Of a stretch of 64,000 nt of DNA, positions 39,997 to 51,598 are shown piece by piece. Source of the stretch: Paramecium tetraurelia (lineage: Eukaryota; Ciliophora; Oligohymenophorea; Peniculida; Parameciidae); contig NW_001799643.1 in the NCBI RefSeq assembly GCF_000165425.1, positions 156,886 through 220,885 of the forward strand, written 5' to 3'. Positions within the stretch are counted from its first letter, which is position 1. The number at the start of each line of letters is the position of its first letter. The position numbers and the translations under genes were made by a program. Under the pieces are notes generated by a model. The model saw only the letters and a program-made list of their open reading frames with translations. It was not told the DNA's origin and made no database searches.

Positions 39997-42393
39997 ATGA
40001 AAATCATTGAGCTTTGGATTATGATCTAATATATTAAATTTTTTATAATACTAATGCATATTATTAATGCTTTTAAGACATATATTTGGGAATATACATT
40101 GATAAATTAAGCTAAAATTTCAGTTTTGAAGTATAAAAAAAAGGAATTGCTTAAAACAAAATGGCCTTACTTTATAAACTTATGTCGTCTTCAAATATTT
40201 TTGGCTTTGATACAATTATTGGTCAATTTCTTTTTATTTGGATCAAATAATCATTACAAAGCTTTGCTGGTTGATATTGGAATATCATCAATTATAAATA
40301 TTATTGATAGATGCTGTTTAAATAGACTGAGTAAGGGAAGAAAATTTGTAGTAATCATTCTTTTAAATTTCTTTTAAGGCATTTATATTGGAATTTCAGA
40401 GAAAATTTTAAATGATAATCAATTTGTCTAATTCAATTAACACTTTTTAATACATTTTTTGACTAAGATTATGTGGATGATTGCTTTAATTAGTACACAA
40501 CCTCTTTTCATGTGTAAGGTAATAATCTTTCTATTTCATTATGTCGCGATTTGTTACTTTCTTTCAGTTTGGGAGCATGCCTTTTATGATTTCTGTATAG
40601 TTATACTCATATTTATAATTTACGCAGTGCAAGAAGAGGAGAAATTCAGAAAACTGATTTGCAATTAAATAATTCCTAAAAAAATAATTAGCTCATTGCC
40701 ATAGCCGATATTTCTAATCAATTTATCTACTCTGGAATTCGTCATCTACAATGACATGTTTAAATAGTATCTGAATTCTCAAAAAGATGAATTGGATATC
40801 ACTTCTACAAAGAGGATGCTAACCTAATTTTAGTCCTATGGTAATTAATAAGTATTTAATGTAATCGATTCCGAAAGATTAAATTTATTTGAAACCATTT
40901 AAATTATCAAACTCTAAGATGGTGTAACTACTCAAAATGTGAATTATCAGTTTATACTAAATGACAAGGAAGTCTATGATGTGAGATTTCACAACAATAT
41001 AATATATAACGATAAGAAATGTCTTTTGGTTTGTCTATCAGATATATCGGCAATAATTGAGAAAACTAAACTCTCTGAAAGAACAATTCTCAAAAGCAAA
41101 TTAATTAAATCATTATCGCATGAATTAAGAACCAGAAAAAATATAATCTAAGGTTTGTTAAAACTATATTTGGATAGAAACAATGACGATTAAAATAAAG
41201 AGTTGATTTGTCAAGCCTACTACAATTCAAAAATAGAATCCAATATCATTAGTTCAATTATAAACTACAATTTGTGTTTAGATGATCAAGTGATTATTAA
41301 ATACCAATTGGTTAAAGTCAATGACATTCTGGACAGAATTATAGATAATTTTAAATATGAAATAAAATCTAAACAAATAGCAATCGTAGACAATTATCAT
41401 CCTGAAACTAACCATACCTTATACACTGATCCAGAAATCTTTGAATAGATAATAACCAACATAATAAGCAATTCCATAAAGCATTGTGATAAGCAGAGCC
41501 AATCAATATTATCCATTTCAATTTGCAAAGAGACACATCCTGTTGCAATTTAAATTCCAAACTAAAATAATCCTTATATCACCTATTTGTAAAAGATGTC
41601 TCATTATTCATCCTTCCAAAGTTTACAGGATTATAATGTCCCTTAATTTGAGACAACATTGAATATTAAGATTGTAGATAATGGATCTGGAATCAATGTT
41701 TAGAAACTCAAATTGATATAAGAAATTTTAAATAATGACAATTATTACTAATTTACCACTTCATCATCTGACGGATTCTACTTAGGTTTAAGATCATGTA
41801 ATCTTTTACTTCAAAAATTAAATAAATAGTCAAAAGTCAATATATACATTCGTTCAACTGAGAAAGAAGAAACAGAAGTGACTTTAAAGTTTCTGATTCA
41901 TAACTAGATCAAAGATTGTGAATTATCAATAGAATCAGAAGACAGTATATAACAAATCAGAATTTAAAAGAAAGATGAAAATAAGTGTAATTGTTTATAG
42001 TGCATTATGATTGTCGATGATGAACCTTTTAATAATCTTGTATTAGAGTCAATTTTGAAGTCTCTTCATTTTAAAGTTGTCAAAGCGTAAAATGGATTGG
42101 AGGCATTGAAATTATATAGGGAATAGTATGATCTATGTGATATTGATGAGTGTAAATTGTTTTATGCAATATTTATGGATTATCAAATGCCCATAATGAA
42201 TGGATTGGAAAGTACAAAAGCCATTATAGAAGAATGTAATAAATTAAAATAAGTGTAACCAACTATTATTGGATGCACAGCATTCTCTGCAACTGATGAT
42301 ATCAATGAACTATTGAATGCTGGAATGAAATCTGTATGTATCAAACCAATTAGTAAAGATTCGATCAAACAAATATTATCTCATTTATAATGA
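39997..42393 (+). CDS. membrane hybrid histidine kinase / response regulator
   Basis: Intronless frame of 799 codons ending at TGA 42391-42393. The first in-frame ATG is 39997; ATGs at 40021 and 40054 are alternatives. Residues 1 to about 220 hold several membrane helices (FFIILMHII; FLALIQLLVNFFLFG; WMIALIS; FCIVILIFIIYAV). A PAS-like segment follows. The H-box is SLSHELRTRKN with His375; the usual HELRTPL reads HELRTRK, an odd change. Then come the N-box (NIISNSIKH), G-box (VDNGSGI) and C-terminal receiver: acidic pair MIVDDEP, phospho-acceptor Asp728 in FMDYQMPIMNG, Thr/Ser switch (GCTAFSA) and Lys in CIKPIS. All phosphorelay residues are present. Hybrid kinases of this kind pass phosphate from His to an internal Asp. 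Signal unknown. Confidence 0.92.
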
Positions 42394-42542
42394 TCATAAT
42401 AATGTATGAATTAATTTATAATTTACAGTTTTATATAATTCTAATCATTTTTTTACTTTACTCATTTTTGAGAAATTTCGAAAACAATAAAAAATTGTAT
42501 TAAAATAATATCATATAATTGCTTAATATCTAATCATTCTTG
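42394..42542. other. AT-rich flank
   Basis: Nothing recognised immediately after the hybrid kinase stop. Confidence 0.5.
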
Positions 42543-44235
42543 CCAAAAAAGAATCAAGTTATTTAAGAAATAGCAATTTAAATAAAAAGAATAGAAAAGA
42601 GAATTCTTATAATCTCAAATAAACTCAAACTTTTTTGGTTTCAAATTCAAAAAAACAAACAAGGAATAAAATACTACAATTCGAGATAATAAGTAAGAAC
42701 AAAAATACTCTATTATTCCTTGTAAGAAATTCAGTTTAGGCAATAAGAAACCTGCTATTAATAGATCTTGATTAAACACTCAAAATAGCTATAGAATAAC
42801 AGATATTTGGAACTACCCTTATTTATGCAATACCTAGATCAAATTAATTATAATAATAAAATAAATTACATTTTATATCTAATATATATTACTATATAAA
42901 TTATACTAATTACATTAATTATTCTGATTATGCAATAATGTTTTTGTAATTTACTAAATAACACATTCCCTACAGTATCACAGTATAACTTTGCTGTATT
43001 TTTGAAGGAAATTAAGCAATGCTTTGAATCATAAATTTCTTAAATCATGATGTAATTAAAAGGATAAGGTTATAACAAAACTATTAATAGGTTTTATTAG
43101 ACAGAAAATATTCTGCATCTTAGGTTATTAGAATTATAGAAGTAATTCTTAATTATTGATATTCTATCTGCAATTCATTTAGCATCAATATGTATATATT
43201 TATATTGATAATAAGATCATATTTTGATTGGCTTGATTTTCTTCCAATTCATATCTGCAAATCCTCCTTAATTTATGATATCAATTTCTTCTTATGTCAT
43301 CTTTCTTCTTTAATAATCCACAACTTTGTGTACATACTTAGTTGTCTATGTACTGTGTTGATGAGGAACTAAATTCGCTCTGCTGCCTATAAATTTGATT
43401 TTTGGAACATATTTCAAGACTTAATTCATCTTATAGTATTTATAATAAATAATTCAATATATTTTATATTGAGGCTAACAATATATTATTAGTGTTGTGA
43501 AGGGTTGAAATTTGTTACTGGTAATTTTGCCCAAATCAAATTATAGAGAAAAATAATTATCATTAAATGAGAAACTAAATATTGCATAAAAATTATATCT
43601 CAAAATTTTAAGATCGATATTTTTCCTAAAATTTGTCATTCTAAATATGCTCTATTTTTAGTTTTCATATATAAGAACTAACAAAGTGCGAAATTTAATT
43701 GATAGTTGGCATCTACCCAGTTGCTAGTTTAGAGTGTATAAGTTATCCATTTATTGTTACTTCAAATGCTCCAGTGGATTGCAAATTCTAAATTATGAAA
43801 TTGAATCCAATATAGATTAAAATTCCTACTCTCATTTTATTTGGACTAATGTATTGCTCCCATAATGAAAGCTTACTCTTTAATATTGAGTCAAAAAGCA
43901 CTAAGACAATTAGGGACCCATATTGAATGTATGTCAAACATTAGACTAACAATTGCTTTTAGGCCCCTATTGGATAAGGCTAACCTATCACATTAATCTT
44001 ATTTGGGTATTAATTTAAGAGAGCATTTTCTAATTTTTGGTATGATTCCTTGTAAGATCAACTAGTGCAGTATTCTATTAAGATTTCAAGAGGAGTGTCA
44101 TTGCTGTTAAGTTTACTCTCCTATTATTTTCTAGGGGATGTTAGCAGCAATAGAGATGCTAGAATTAGGAAGAGATTTAGTTTATTTATCATATAATAAA
44201 AAATAATGACTTTATTAATAATTCTAATGATTAAA
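42543..44235 (+). pseudogene. probably decayed membrane-protein gene(s)
   Basis: A TGA-free frame runs from about 42543 to 43209 (some 220 codons) and gives partly protein-like sequence with one hydrophobic stretch. Another from ATG 43190 to about 43566 reads like a membrane protein (SYFDWLDFLPIHICKSSLIY; NIFQDLIHLIVFIINN). From about 43690 to 44235 two further good stretches follow (GIYPVASLECISYPF; PIGQGQPITLILFGYQF; ISRGVSLLLSLLSYYF). The frames change and I could not link them with introns of normal size, so I treat the region as a decayed gene or two. An expressed gene with unusual introns is not excluded. It ends just before the HSF start. Confidence 0.35.
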
Positions 44236-44248
44236 TTATTTATAATAT

Positions 44249-45481
44249 ATGCAATTGGATTTATTTGAGTAATAAATAGTGAAGAAGGTGAGATCTCAAT
44301 AAAACAAGGATAATGGAGATTCCATACCTGCATTTTTGTTGAAGACTTATGAAATAATAGATGTATCGAGTAATTTAAAAGAATTAGAATCCTTAAAATA
44401 AAGACATAATTAGTTGGAATGAAGAAGGAAGTGCCTTTATTGTTAAGAAGGTTAATGAATTCTCAGATATCATATTGCCGAAATCATTTAAACACAATAA
44501 CTTTGCTTCATTTGTTCGATAATTGAATATGTATGATTTTCACAAGACCAGACATGATAATAACGAGAATGAATTCAAGCATAAATTGTTTTAAAGGAGT
44601 AAAAAGTAAGTTTTATGTATATTTCAGACATCTGCTAAGTTAGATCAAGCGAAAGACCAATGAAGTAAAGGAATAGAATTCTTTGAGTTTAATAAAAAAC
44701 GAATAGATAAGGAGTGAATAAAGTGAGACACCTGAAGTATGTAAATTAGACATTATTGTTAGATTTTGATGCAGATGGGAAAATTGTAAAACAAGTAATT
44801 GGAATTAGAAAAATTGATCAAAATCTTTATTAAGTAGAATGAAAAGGTGATGAAGGAAAATAAATACTTATGGAGTGAATTGACAAAAAACAAGTATGAT
44901 AAATATTAATATAGAGGCATAAGAATGAAAATTCAGAAGAATAAATTATGAAATGGGTTTTATAATCTTTACAAGGAACCAAATAAAACAATAAACTTAA
45001 GAGCAGTTTGTAAGCAAATAATTTATTGATGTTGAAATAAACCTGTGAAAACGAGGATGAAATGTAAGTTGAAGCATAAAATCAAAAACATTTTGAAACT
45101 GAAAAATTGCAATTTGATTAACTGCCATCTCAAATTATAAGTCAGAATTTAGAATAATAGATCGAAAAACTATCAAAAACTTAAATTATTTAAGTACTTT
45201 TGAGTGCTATTACAAACAATTAAAAATAGGAAAAGAAAAATAATATAAAGTTTGACGATGATCTTAGCTTTGATGATGAATATCCAGTTATAAAGAAAAT
45301 GGATTTGAAACAAGAGTCTTAAGATAAAAAATAAGAAAATCAACTTATAGTTTATAATGAACCTTATTTTTTTCATAAATTCGAAGATAATTATGTCAAT
45401 TCAGAATCGCCTAATCCAAGTCGTAAGAATTCTTATTTTGATTAAGATCCTATTCCATAATTTTTAGATAGTGAATTATGA
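44249..45481 (+). CDS. heat-shock transcription factor (378 aa)
   Basis: Introns at 44363-44387, 44606-44627, 44737-44762 and 44894-44916 (22-26 nt); TGA 45479-45481; spliced frame closes. The HSF DNA-binding domain covers about residues 27-135: [13 protein letters not shown], then [42 protein letters not shown], and ending [10 protein letters not shown]. The recognition helix SFVRQLNMY is intact. A Leu/Ile heptad coil (about 180-250, [18 protein letters not shown]) should trimerise the protein. The C-terminus is acidic with Ser/Asp ([12 protein letters not shown]), a plausible activation region. It would bind NGAAN arrays such as those before HSP70 in this window. Confidence 0.95.
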
Positions 45482-45528
45482 TATTTCATCAAAATTAAAT
45501 TTTTTATTTTATAATTAAATTTGATAGA

Positions 45529-47068
45529 ATGAACCCAAATACCAAAGCCTAAACTCGATAAAAGCAGCCTAATTGTGAAATATGCATGTATAGTTTTTTA
45601 TTGTAAATTAAATGTTTATTTAAGATCGGTGTAGTAGCATTAATGCAAGAGGTGTTTGCGAGCTATTTGCTCTGAATGTGGAAAATATAAGGGATTAGTA
45701 TTTACTTATATTAATTTGAGGTCGTAAATTTTGATCTCAAATAAGAACATAGAGTTTGCCTAGTTTGCAAAGATGAGTAAGAATACTTAGAAAAGCTGAT
45801 AAACGAAAAGAAATTACAGTACAATAATAATTCTCTAAATACTAAAGAATGGCTGCAATATAGTTGTATTGATAAGTATAAGATATAATGATTTAGAGCT
45901 AAAGAAAAAATAATTAACGATTATTATTATATAAAACTAGAAGAAAGCAAAAATAATTTATCACAACTAGATTATGAGAATCTTAAGTTAATAAAACCCT
46001 ATGTAATTCAAGTACAAGATTATTCATTAAGCCAAGATACGCTCTTAATTTAAATATTCCATTATAGAATTAGACTATTATTTGACTAAATATTTGATCA
46101 AAGATTTGATCAAAGAAAAGACTTAAGCAGAGATTAAAGAGTCTTTGGATAATACTATAACCGATTTGGTCTTTTAAGTGTTGCAATGCTTTATATATGA
46201 TAACCCCTCTATTAAATGTACTTATGTAGATTATTTTTATAATAAATTTTAGAATTTGGTTTAGTTAACCTAGTTTTTATTGTATTTCCATTCCCAACCC
46301 TTAGTTCTCTATTTTATCAATATATTAAGAAAAGAAGGATGTCTAAAAAGATTATTAGAAAATGCTGAACAACTCTAAAGTTCAGAAATTGATATTTTGT
46401 AAGAGATTGGAAAAACAAATCATTAAATTTAGCAAACCGATTTATTCTTTTTCAGAAAATATTTAGAAAAATATGCCAACAGCATGTTATCTAGTTTATT
46501 TATCGATTATCTCAATGTATTAACATTTATATTATCAGGTTCCATGCATAATTTATATTTTTGATCGCATTTTTAAATATAAGAATTATTCTGAATTAGA
46601 AGATATTACTGCTTTGTTGGGTTACTTATAATTGTGAAAGATATCAAGTTGAAAGGATAGGATGATGAATTTATTACCAATTAAATTCGAAGAAATACAA
46701 AAAGATTAGATCTCAAAAAGTATCTAAATAAAGATGATAATGTTGAATAAAGTTAAAAAAGAAACACATATACTACATATGAAGATTTTTTTTAAAGAAA
46801 TAGATAATCGATTGAACCTTAAAATTAAATAGGATAGATTTTGTAATTAATAGATAGTTATGTTTTAAAATAACAACCCTTGACTAATTGTCATCAAGAA
46901 TTGATAAAATCACTAAATCCAGAATAAGTGCAAATTATTGAGGATCTCATCAAATTACAAGGATAAAAAGCCCAAATTGAGTCTGAGAATATACCTCGTT
47001 CAAACTCTATTAATTAAAGTAAGTTTTAAAGAAAAAGACCCGTTTAACCATATGAGTTGAATATGTGA
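45529..47068 (+). CDS. FYVE-like zinc-finger protein, 468 aa
   Basis: Six introns of 20-25 nt (first after residue 24; others near 45706-45728, 45878-45899, 46011-46035, 46521-46542 and 46620-46641, edges approximate); total closes the frame to TGA 47066-47068. The N-terminus has eight paired Cys/His ligands: CEICMYSF, then HQCKRCLRAICSECG and HRVCLVCKDE. Spacing C-x2-C ... C-x2-C-x4-C-x2-C ... C-x2-C is that of FYVE-type cross-brace fingers, but the basic R-[RK]-H-H-C-R lipid-binding signature is weak (QQHQCKRC), so PI3P binding is doubtful. The remaining ~340 residues are helical (DLFFFRKYLEKYANSMLSSL) with an Arg/Lys/Gln-rich tail; no domain recognised. Possibly an endosomal trafficking protein. 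Confidence 0.75.
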
Positions 47069-48786
47069 TTTTTACAAATTTGAATTTACCAAATTATCAA
47101 CATTTATAGAATTGTTGAAATTCATAATATCCATAAAATTAAATAAATTTAATACTTTTGATAATATTATATTATTTTCCTTCAATGCTTGATGAATAAT
47201 ATCTTAAATTTTATATATTTGGACAAATTGTTTGAAAAAATTAATGGCGATTAAATAAAAAAATCAGATTTTGAATTCCGATCAATGCACATAGGATCAA
47301 TCATGAGATGTCAGTTTTTCATCGCATGTATATATATGTAATAAAATAATTAATGTTTGACAATAAAGCGTTGTAATTCAGGTATAAGTCATAGAACTAG
47401 CTATTTATATTAGCGAAGAGGAACTAATAAAACTACATGTTAATATTTGATTAGTAGTAAACCAGGGATTTAGTGGTTGATTTATCCCACCATTTCTAGA
47501 TTAAAAAATTCTAAACAATTTATTATGTTATAATTATAATCAGTTGATTGAATTATCGTCTTAAATCAGAAGCAGAACTGTTAAATATTCCTCATTATTG
47601 TGATTTAGAGATTACTATTAAAATTAAATAAACTAATTCTAAATTAAAAAATATGGGTTTGAATGGAATGCTTGTATGATAAAAGATTATAGACAATTAA
47701 CTATTAGTCAAGGAAAATTTTAAGCTTAAATACGCACATATTCCATAACCAAATCATAGTAGTTTAAAGTAAATTAATCAATAACGCAATAAAGAAGATT
47801 AATCAAAAATACAAACGCTATAATTATAATAATCTTAACTTCGTTAATAAACTTGTAATTTATTATTTTGATTATTTTTTATCAAAAACCTAATTCTAAT
47901 TTCTCATTAAATATTAAAAAGCATAGATTTAAGAAATTATGTATTTATCCATTATTGATTTTTCCTTAATAATTTTATAGAACTTATGACATACCTGAGT
48001 GAATTGAATAGAAGAACCAATCAAATATTCCAATTTTTTTGAAGAATTTATAAACCTTTTTCATTAATTTTCTAATTCAAAGTTCTTTAAGGCGGAAATA
48101 TTTTGTAAGATTTTATTTTTTGTATATTCTCTTTAAAATATTACTTAGATAATACTTGAAAGTATTCTTTTAGTATTAATTATTAAAGATCTGAAAAATA
48201 AGCAAGTGATTTAAATTTTCTCGCAATGCTTAGTTAATCTTTTGTCCTCTTAAAATTCATTATTTATTTTATTCGTAAATATTCAACAGGTGTCATAGAA
48301 TCTCCTAAATGAGTTAGTTCTGGAAAAAATAGAGTTTAGATGTTTAGAATAAGTGGGAAATCAATCGTTGATATTTTAAAATAAAGCTTATTAAATAAAT
48401 TATATGATTTTTCAATATCGCCTATTGATAAAATTTTTAGATGATTGAGCCAAAACAAAAAATTTATAAGTTGCGTACCTGTGATAAGACAATGACCAAA
48501 AACTATTAATATTTGAAAATAAAACTAACAAAACAGGTGTTAATAATTATCATAAAATATTAATTAGGATTGCATTAAGGGGTTGACGGATCAAGAGATG
48601 TAAAGTTTGAACAAGATATTTGAAAATGAGTCATTAAAAATTATTAAAAGGAGAAGGAAATCGAGAAGAAATTGTGTGGTTATTATTGTTTTAGGGGGAA
48701 GAATTATTATTAATTATTATTAATATAAATAATTATCTCCAAAGATTTATTAATTAATATACATTTCTAAATTCCTCAAATATTCC
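47069..48786. other. intergenic region with scattered coding-like remnants
   Basis: On the plus strand, 47353 to about 47871 contains short protein-like stretches in changing frames (SKPGIQWLIYPTISRLKN near 47455-47510; ENFKLKYAHIPQPNHSSLKQ near 47710-47770). About 48186-48445 has an open stretch (KNKQVIQIFSQCLVNLLSSQ) that vaguely recalls the region before a cyclic-nucleotide-binding domain. None can be assembled into a gene with normal introns. The remainder is AT-rich. Confidence 0.35.
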
Positions 48787-49480
48787 ATGGATTAAAACAA
48801 ATCAAAATATACTATTCCGTCTTTCATTATTAAATTGCATGCCATATTAGAAGACTTAGTAATGAGTAATATATATAGCAAAAGAATAATTCGTTAATAA
48901 TCACATGGACACCACAAGGAGATGCCTTTATTGTTTTAAATCCCGAAATATTGGAACAATAAATACTTCCTTAACATTTTAAACATAATCATTTTACTTC
49001 CTTCTTGCGATAGTTGAATATGTATGACTTTTAGAAGATTCGAAACCAGAACAATTAACAAGTGTTTTGGCATTAAAATTTCTTAAAAGGAAAAGAGTAT
49101 TATTTAATTTAAAAATTAGACATCTCTAAGTTTTGTTGAAAAGAAGTTAGAACAAATTGCAATAAAAGCAGAGGTTTGATCATTAATGCTATTAAACATT
49201 TTTGATAGATGAAATCACTTCTATAAAATAAAATTTAAAATAAGATGAATAATAATTCACTCATATTATTAATTAGCACGAGATCATATTATAACAGCAT
49301 AAATAAATATATTTAGATTTACAATAACAGAGGGAGTCAATGGAAATTAAATACGAGAAATTGAATGGACAGGTTTAGGCGATTATAAGTTGGTATAAAG
49401 TAGATTCGACTAGTTAATATTTTGAAAGCTGTTCTTAGGAGGAAGAACAATCAGAATATTTTTGTTCCTAAAATCTCTGA
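48787..49480 (+). CDS. short heat-shock transcription factor (216 aa)
   Basis: ATG 48787, introns at 48859-48878 (20 nt; a 26-nt version ending six bases later is also in frame) and 49097-49119 (23 nt), TGA 49478-49480. The DNA-binding domain is near the N-terminus: IPSFIIKLHAILED, then LIITWTPQGDAFIV, ILPQHFKHNHFTSFLRQLNM, YDFQKIRNQ and QNFLKG. The recognition helix SFLRQLNMY is kept. A coil (QQRESMEIKYEKLNGQVQ) follows, then a short acidic tail (SCSQEEEQSEYF). It is much shorter than the HSF 3.3 kb upstream and lacks an obvious long activation region, so it might act as a repressor or dimerisation partner (inference). Same intron position as the other HSF, between the first two DNA-binding blocks, supports common descent. 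Confidence 0.93.
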
Positions 49481-49790
49481 ATATATTTATCATCACATTA
49501 TATATATAATTAAATTTAAATTGTAAAAATGTCTAACTGTTTATTAAAAACATTTTATTTCTTATTGCATTAATTACTTATTCTAATTGATTAAAAACAC
49601 ATAGTAAACACAATCTATTTGTAAATCCAATAAATTATAATTGAACTAATATAAATTTAAGGTTAAATTCATTGCAGAATTAAATTAATTTATTGTTTAT
49701 TATTTTTGCTAAAATGTAATAAATTATAACTCTAAGCTACCTCTCTAAATATTTAGATTACTCTTAATTATTGGGAAGAAAAATAAAATA
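49481..49790. other. AT-rich convergent intergenic region
   Basis: Lies between the stop codons of the short HSF gene and the DZIP1-like gene. No feature recognised. Confidence 0.5.
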
Positions 49791-51552
49791 TCATTTTTAA
49801 GATAAATTCCTAATATGCTTCTCAGTATTTCTTCTTGATCTAATATTTAAAAATTGCGTAGCCCTTCTCGAATCGACTTCCTCTGGACTACGAGACTCTT
49901 CATTAAATGAGTATAATTATAATTTCTCTTCAACATCTGTCTATTAATCCTTTAATTGTTTATTTAATTCATCGTATTTCTTCTTTAAAGTCTTAACATC
50001 ATTCTACTCGATTCCTTTGATATCTTATTCGATATTTTTCTCCAAAATTTTTCTATAATATTACTTTTATAGTTCTGTGCACGTGGGTCTTAAGCCCCTA
50101 CTTCGATTTAACAACCTAAATATGATTAAAATAAATAAAGTACAATTCAAATAGCATGTTTTACTAGCTCTCAATTGCATTACGAAAGGTTTCCAGGCTT
50201 TATGCTACATAATCGATATTATCATCATTGTCAAAATGATATGCATTATTATTGCCAATCTATTATTCTCCTTCAGATTCTGAACTATTCTTCTGAGCGG
50301 GCTTAGAGAATTTCGACTATTATTACTAGATCTCTGGGGGTGGTTTAATTAATAATCCCTAGCTTGCTTATATTGATTCAGATAACTATTAAGATTGGTC
50401 AATTTGAGGTGATTCTTAGTCTGAACCTTGTATATTTTGTTTTTTGAATTGTAGCAAGTTGGATTTTTGGTTTTCATCATCTCCTATTAACTCATCTTAT
50501 TCGATATTAGCAAGACTGGCGATATTCATGGTGGTTTATCCTCTGTGGAATCCTGGTTATGATTGAAAGATGGCAGAATGAGGGATTTATGAATTATTGG
50601 GTGGATTTTCCTATGATCTCTGTACGAATGTATTTGTCTTCATTTTATTTTATGATCTTGCTCTCATGAATTGAAATCTTGATTTTTCAAACTCTTATTA
50701 AATTTTTTCTTCCAATGATGCAACTTTATCTTTCACTTATTATTCCCTAATTTATTCTTCTTTTTCAGCATTGAGTTAGATCAATTTTAATTTATTTTAA
50801 ATTGCTTCTTCCAAACTTTTAATTTTATTGATGTATGTTTAATCTATGTTGTTAATTTTTTAAGTGACCTGCATTGTATTTTAAAGAAAGTCAGTGGTTT
50901 CTCTTGAGAGTTATTCTTTTGTGAATTAAAGAAGTTGATAGTTTAAGGCTAAGTAGTTTTGTTGATTTTATTAGATAATTTTATTACTTAATTGCTATGT
51001 CAATAATTGATTCTGCATGGCTTGATTGACGATGTTGACTTCTTTTTTGTTAAATTCTCTTTTGTGATATTATTGCATATGCAAATCAAATTAGGAGTCA
51101 GTCGTGACTACTTTGTCACAATACAGACATTGGATTAATTGGGTGTTTACGATCTTCTGCATGAATTTATCTTTTTGACTCAATTCTAATGCCAATTTTT
51201 TTTAAGCTGCCTTGACATTGACCTTGCTCTGTAGGAGTCTCCTCTCTATTTGTTGGATCTAGGAATACTGTTTATGAGTACTTCTTCGGAAATGTCTATG
51301 GTTGACTTCGCTATGTACTTGTCATACTCTGTCAATTCTTCAGTGGAGTGTTCATAATATTATATCGCTAATTAGTGTAAATGTAATAATTTGGCTAAAT
51401 ATACTGGATGTATGGCTTGGAAGTCTTCCAATTTGATTTCAAACTAAAATTGTTATTGCGCTTACTTTGTAGATTATGTTGAGATACTATTGCAATTATT
51501 CGAAATCTGTGCATCCTGAATAGTTCTGTATTTCTTTCCAAAAATTAGACAT
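49791..51552 (-). CDS. DZIP1-like (Iguana) zinc-finger coiled-coil protein
   Basis: Predicted 562 aa, introns at 51444-51465 (22 nt), 51296-51318 (23 nt) and 50116-50143 (28 nt); spliced frame closes to TGA 49791-49793. The N-terminal DZIP1 domain includes VYLAKLLHLHQLAIQYYEHS, matching the PVLVKLFKLAQLTIEYLLHS type block of DZIP1. After a coil comes one C2H2 finger, CLYCDKVVTTDSQFDLHMQQYH (C-x2-C-x12-H-x4-H), preceded by QKIVNTQLIQ as in DZIP1. Then a long coiled coil with N/Q-rich parts and a second coil near the C-terminus (KTLKKKYDELNKQLKD). DZIP1/DZIP1L act at the basal body and transition zone in ciliogenesis (established in animals). Divergent from the MADS gene, 46 bp between starts. 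Confidence 0.82.
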
Positions 51553-51598
51553 TTTATAAAAGTTTAATTTAAATAATTAAATATTTAATATATAGATA

